Of a DNA stretch of 7,449 bases, positions 6,220-7,449 are shown one piece after another. How positions within the stretch are numbered: position 1 is the first letter of the stretch; each line of letters begins with the position of its first letter. The notes under the pieces are model-generated. The model saw only the letters and a program-made list of their open reading frames with translations, made no database searches and was not told the origin of the DNA. Location of the stretch: positions 1 to 7,449 of the forward strand of contig PLST01000578.1 in assembly GCA_003164255.1 (NCBI GenBank). The letters run 5' to 3'. This DNA is from Acidobacteriaceae bacterium (GTDB taxonomy: Bacteria; Acidobacteriota; Terriglobia; Terriglobales; Acidobacteriaceae). The position numbers were made by a program, and so were the translations under genes.

Positions 6220-7449
6220 TCAGTCCTTGTAGCCGAATTGGCCAATATATGCCTTTGCGTCAAATTTACGCGAGGTCGAGGCGCCGGTCATGGGCCTCAC
6301 CAATCCGAAGATCGGGCGGTTGAACCAGGGCCTGTCGAGCTTGCCCACAATCGCCCAGGCGATGCCGGCATAGCCGTTCGGATCGCGCCCGTCCAATTCG
6401 TAGCGGTCGTTCAACTCGACCGCCCAGTCAAAAGCGGTAGCCGGGTTCGGCGCCCACTCCAGGATCTTCTTGGCCCAGTACATCCGCATGTAATTGTGCA
6501 TCCAGCCGGTCGATACCATTTCACGCTGGGCAGCGTTCCACAGCTCGTCGCCGGTCTCGCCGCGCTCCAGCACGTCGAAACTGTAACGGTAAGGGCGTGG
6601 GTCGCCGGCATGTTCCAGCAGTGTCTTGCGAGCCCATGGCGCCGCGCACTCCCAGTTGTCATAGTTCGGTTCGTAGCGCACAAATAGCACAGCCAACTCT
6701 CGCCAACCGATCAGCTGCTCGAGGTACCGGTCTGCTGCCGCGGCGGGAACCAAGCCGGCCTCAGCGGCCTTCTTCACCTTGAGCGCGATGGTCAGCGGCG
6801 ATATGTTGCCGAAATGCAGATACGGCGACAGGCGGCTGGTACCGCATGTTTCAGGGTGATTGCGCGTCTCCTCGTATCCTTTAAGCTCTGCCTTTACAAA
6901 TTCATCCAGCCGCTTGACTGCGACGCGGGTTCCACCGCAAAAGCTGTCCACCGGACCAACGCTGCGATCAAGCTTGTTGAAGCCTGCAGTGATGTCGTCT
7001 GAAAGAGAAATGCCCGAAGGGCTTTCTCCTTTCCGCCATGTGTGAAGAGGCACGATCTCCTTGGTTTGAACGAGGTATCTCGGCAGTTCGGCCTTGAGGT
7101 GCGGCCTGAAATGGTGCAACAGCACAAAGCTTCTGCCAAATATCCGTGATGGCACGATCACGTCGGCATCGACTGTCCAGAATGGCAATTTCAGGCGCGA
7201 GGCCAGTGTGTTGCGCCAGCGTTCCGGCTCCCGGCAAGAATTCTCGTCGCCGATCAACATCGCCGCATGCACTTCTTCGAGAAACGCCTCCAGCTTCGCG
7301 GGCGACCTTCGAACCACAAAGGTCAGTCCCCGCTCAGCCGCGTCCTCGGCCACATCTCTCAGTCCCTGTTGTAAAAAGTGGTAGTGCCGCAGGTTGGCAT
7401 TCGGATAGTTCTCGATCAACTGGAAATAGACAACGACCGGCAAACCGAG
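6220..7449 (-). CDS. phr: Class II CPD photolyase, 5' end beyond right edge
   Basis: This flavoenzyme splits UV-induced cyclobutane pyrimidine dimers in DNA using blue light absorbed by FAD. Residues are counted from the codon at 7443. The N-terminal alpha/beta antenna domain starts at once (LPVVVYFQL) and runs to about 140. The helical FAD domain carries SRLSPYLHFGNISP (203-216), LIGWREL (244-250), NYDNWE (260-265), ELWNAAQREM (300-309), GWMHNYMRMYWAKKILEW (313-330) and NDRYELDGRDPNGYAG (345-360), all class II hallmarks. Trp-302, 323 and 330 have the same spacing (21 and 7) as the electron-transfer triad I recall from the Methanosarcina mazei enzyme (W360, W381, W388). That offset implies that 50-60 N-terminal residues are missing. 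The codon at 7443 is TTG preceded in frame by Leu-Gly, so it is an internal leucine and not the start. The usual YWM-R-D-Q-R-x-x-D-N-W motif should lie just outside the window. No clear terminator follows the stop. Confidence 0.95.
   Translation of the reverse strand, partial: LGLPVVVYFQLIENYPNANLRHYHFLQQGLRDVAEDAAERGLTFVVRRSPAKLEAFLEEVHAAMLIGDENSCREPERWRNTLASRLKLPFWTVDADVIVPSRIFGRSFVLLHHFRPHLKAELPRYLVQTKEIVPLHTWRKGESPSGISLSDDITAGFNKLDRSVGPVDSFCGGTRVAVKRLDEFVKAELKGYEETRNHPETCGTSRLSPYLHFGNISPLTIALKVKKAAEAGLVPAAAADRYLEQLIGWRELAVLFVRYEPNYDNWECAAPWARKTLLEHAGDPRPYRYSFDVLERGETGDELWNAAQREMVSTGWMHNYMRMYWAKKILEWAPNPATAFDWAVELNDRYELDGRDPNGYAGIAWAIVGKLDRPWFNRPIFGLVRPMTGASTSRKFDAKAYIGQFGYKD

Overview
The window reads as a chromosomal segment of a GC-rich bacterium. 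All three genes that matter run on the minus strand, with a fragment of a fourth at the left edge. I favour the phylum Acidobacteriota. The basis is the very large exported protein that joins a BNR-type propeller, tandem Cys-paired Ig-like (choice-of-anchor D / ASH-type) repeats and a C-terminal membrane hairpin with a glycine run. I know this combination mainly from that phylum. The assignment is an inference, because no rRNA or other marker gene is present.

From right to left, which is the direction of transcription: (1) 6220-7449 is a class II CPD photolyase whose 5' end lies beyond the right edge. (2) 6016-6219 is an intergenic region with a consensus TATAAT box, a small inverted repeat and a 14-codon open frame ending just before the next start. 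(3) 1057-6015 encodes a 1652-residue exported protein with a signal sequence, about 13 propeller hairpins, five Ig-like repeats and a last Ig-like domain split by a membrane hairpin and a decaglycine run. (4) 904-1056 is an intergenic region with a TATACT box. (5) 592-903 is gatC. (6) 1-535 is the N-terminal third or so of gatA, cut by the left edge.

gatC and gatA form an operon for the amidotransferase that makes Gln-tRNA(Gln) and/or Asn-tRNA(Asn) by transamidation. gatB is not in the window. The photolyase and the giant surface protein have no evident functional link to gatCA or to each other; they merely share the strand. No tRNA, rRNA, CRISPR array, insertion sequence or phage gene was seen. 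The most notable material is inside the giant protein: the inserted membrane hairpin, and Cys-paired hairpins that occupy positions where Asp-boxes would be expected. I do not see a new multi-gene system here.
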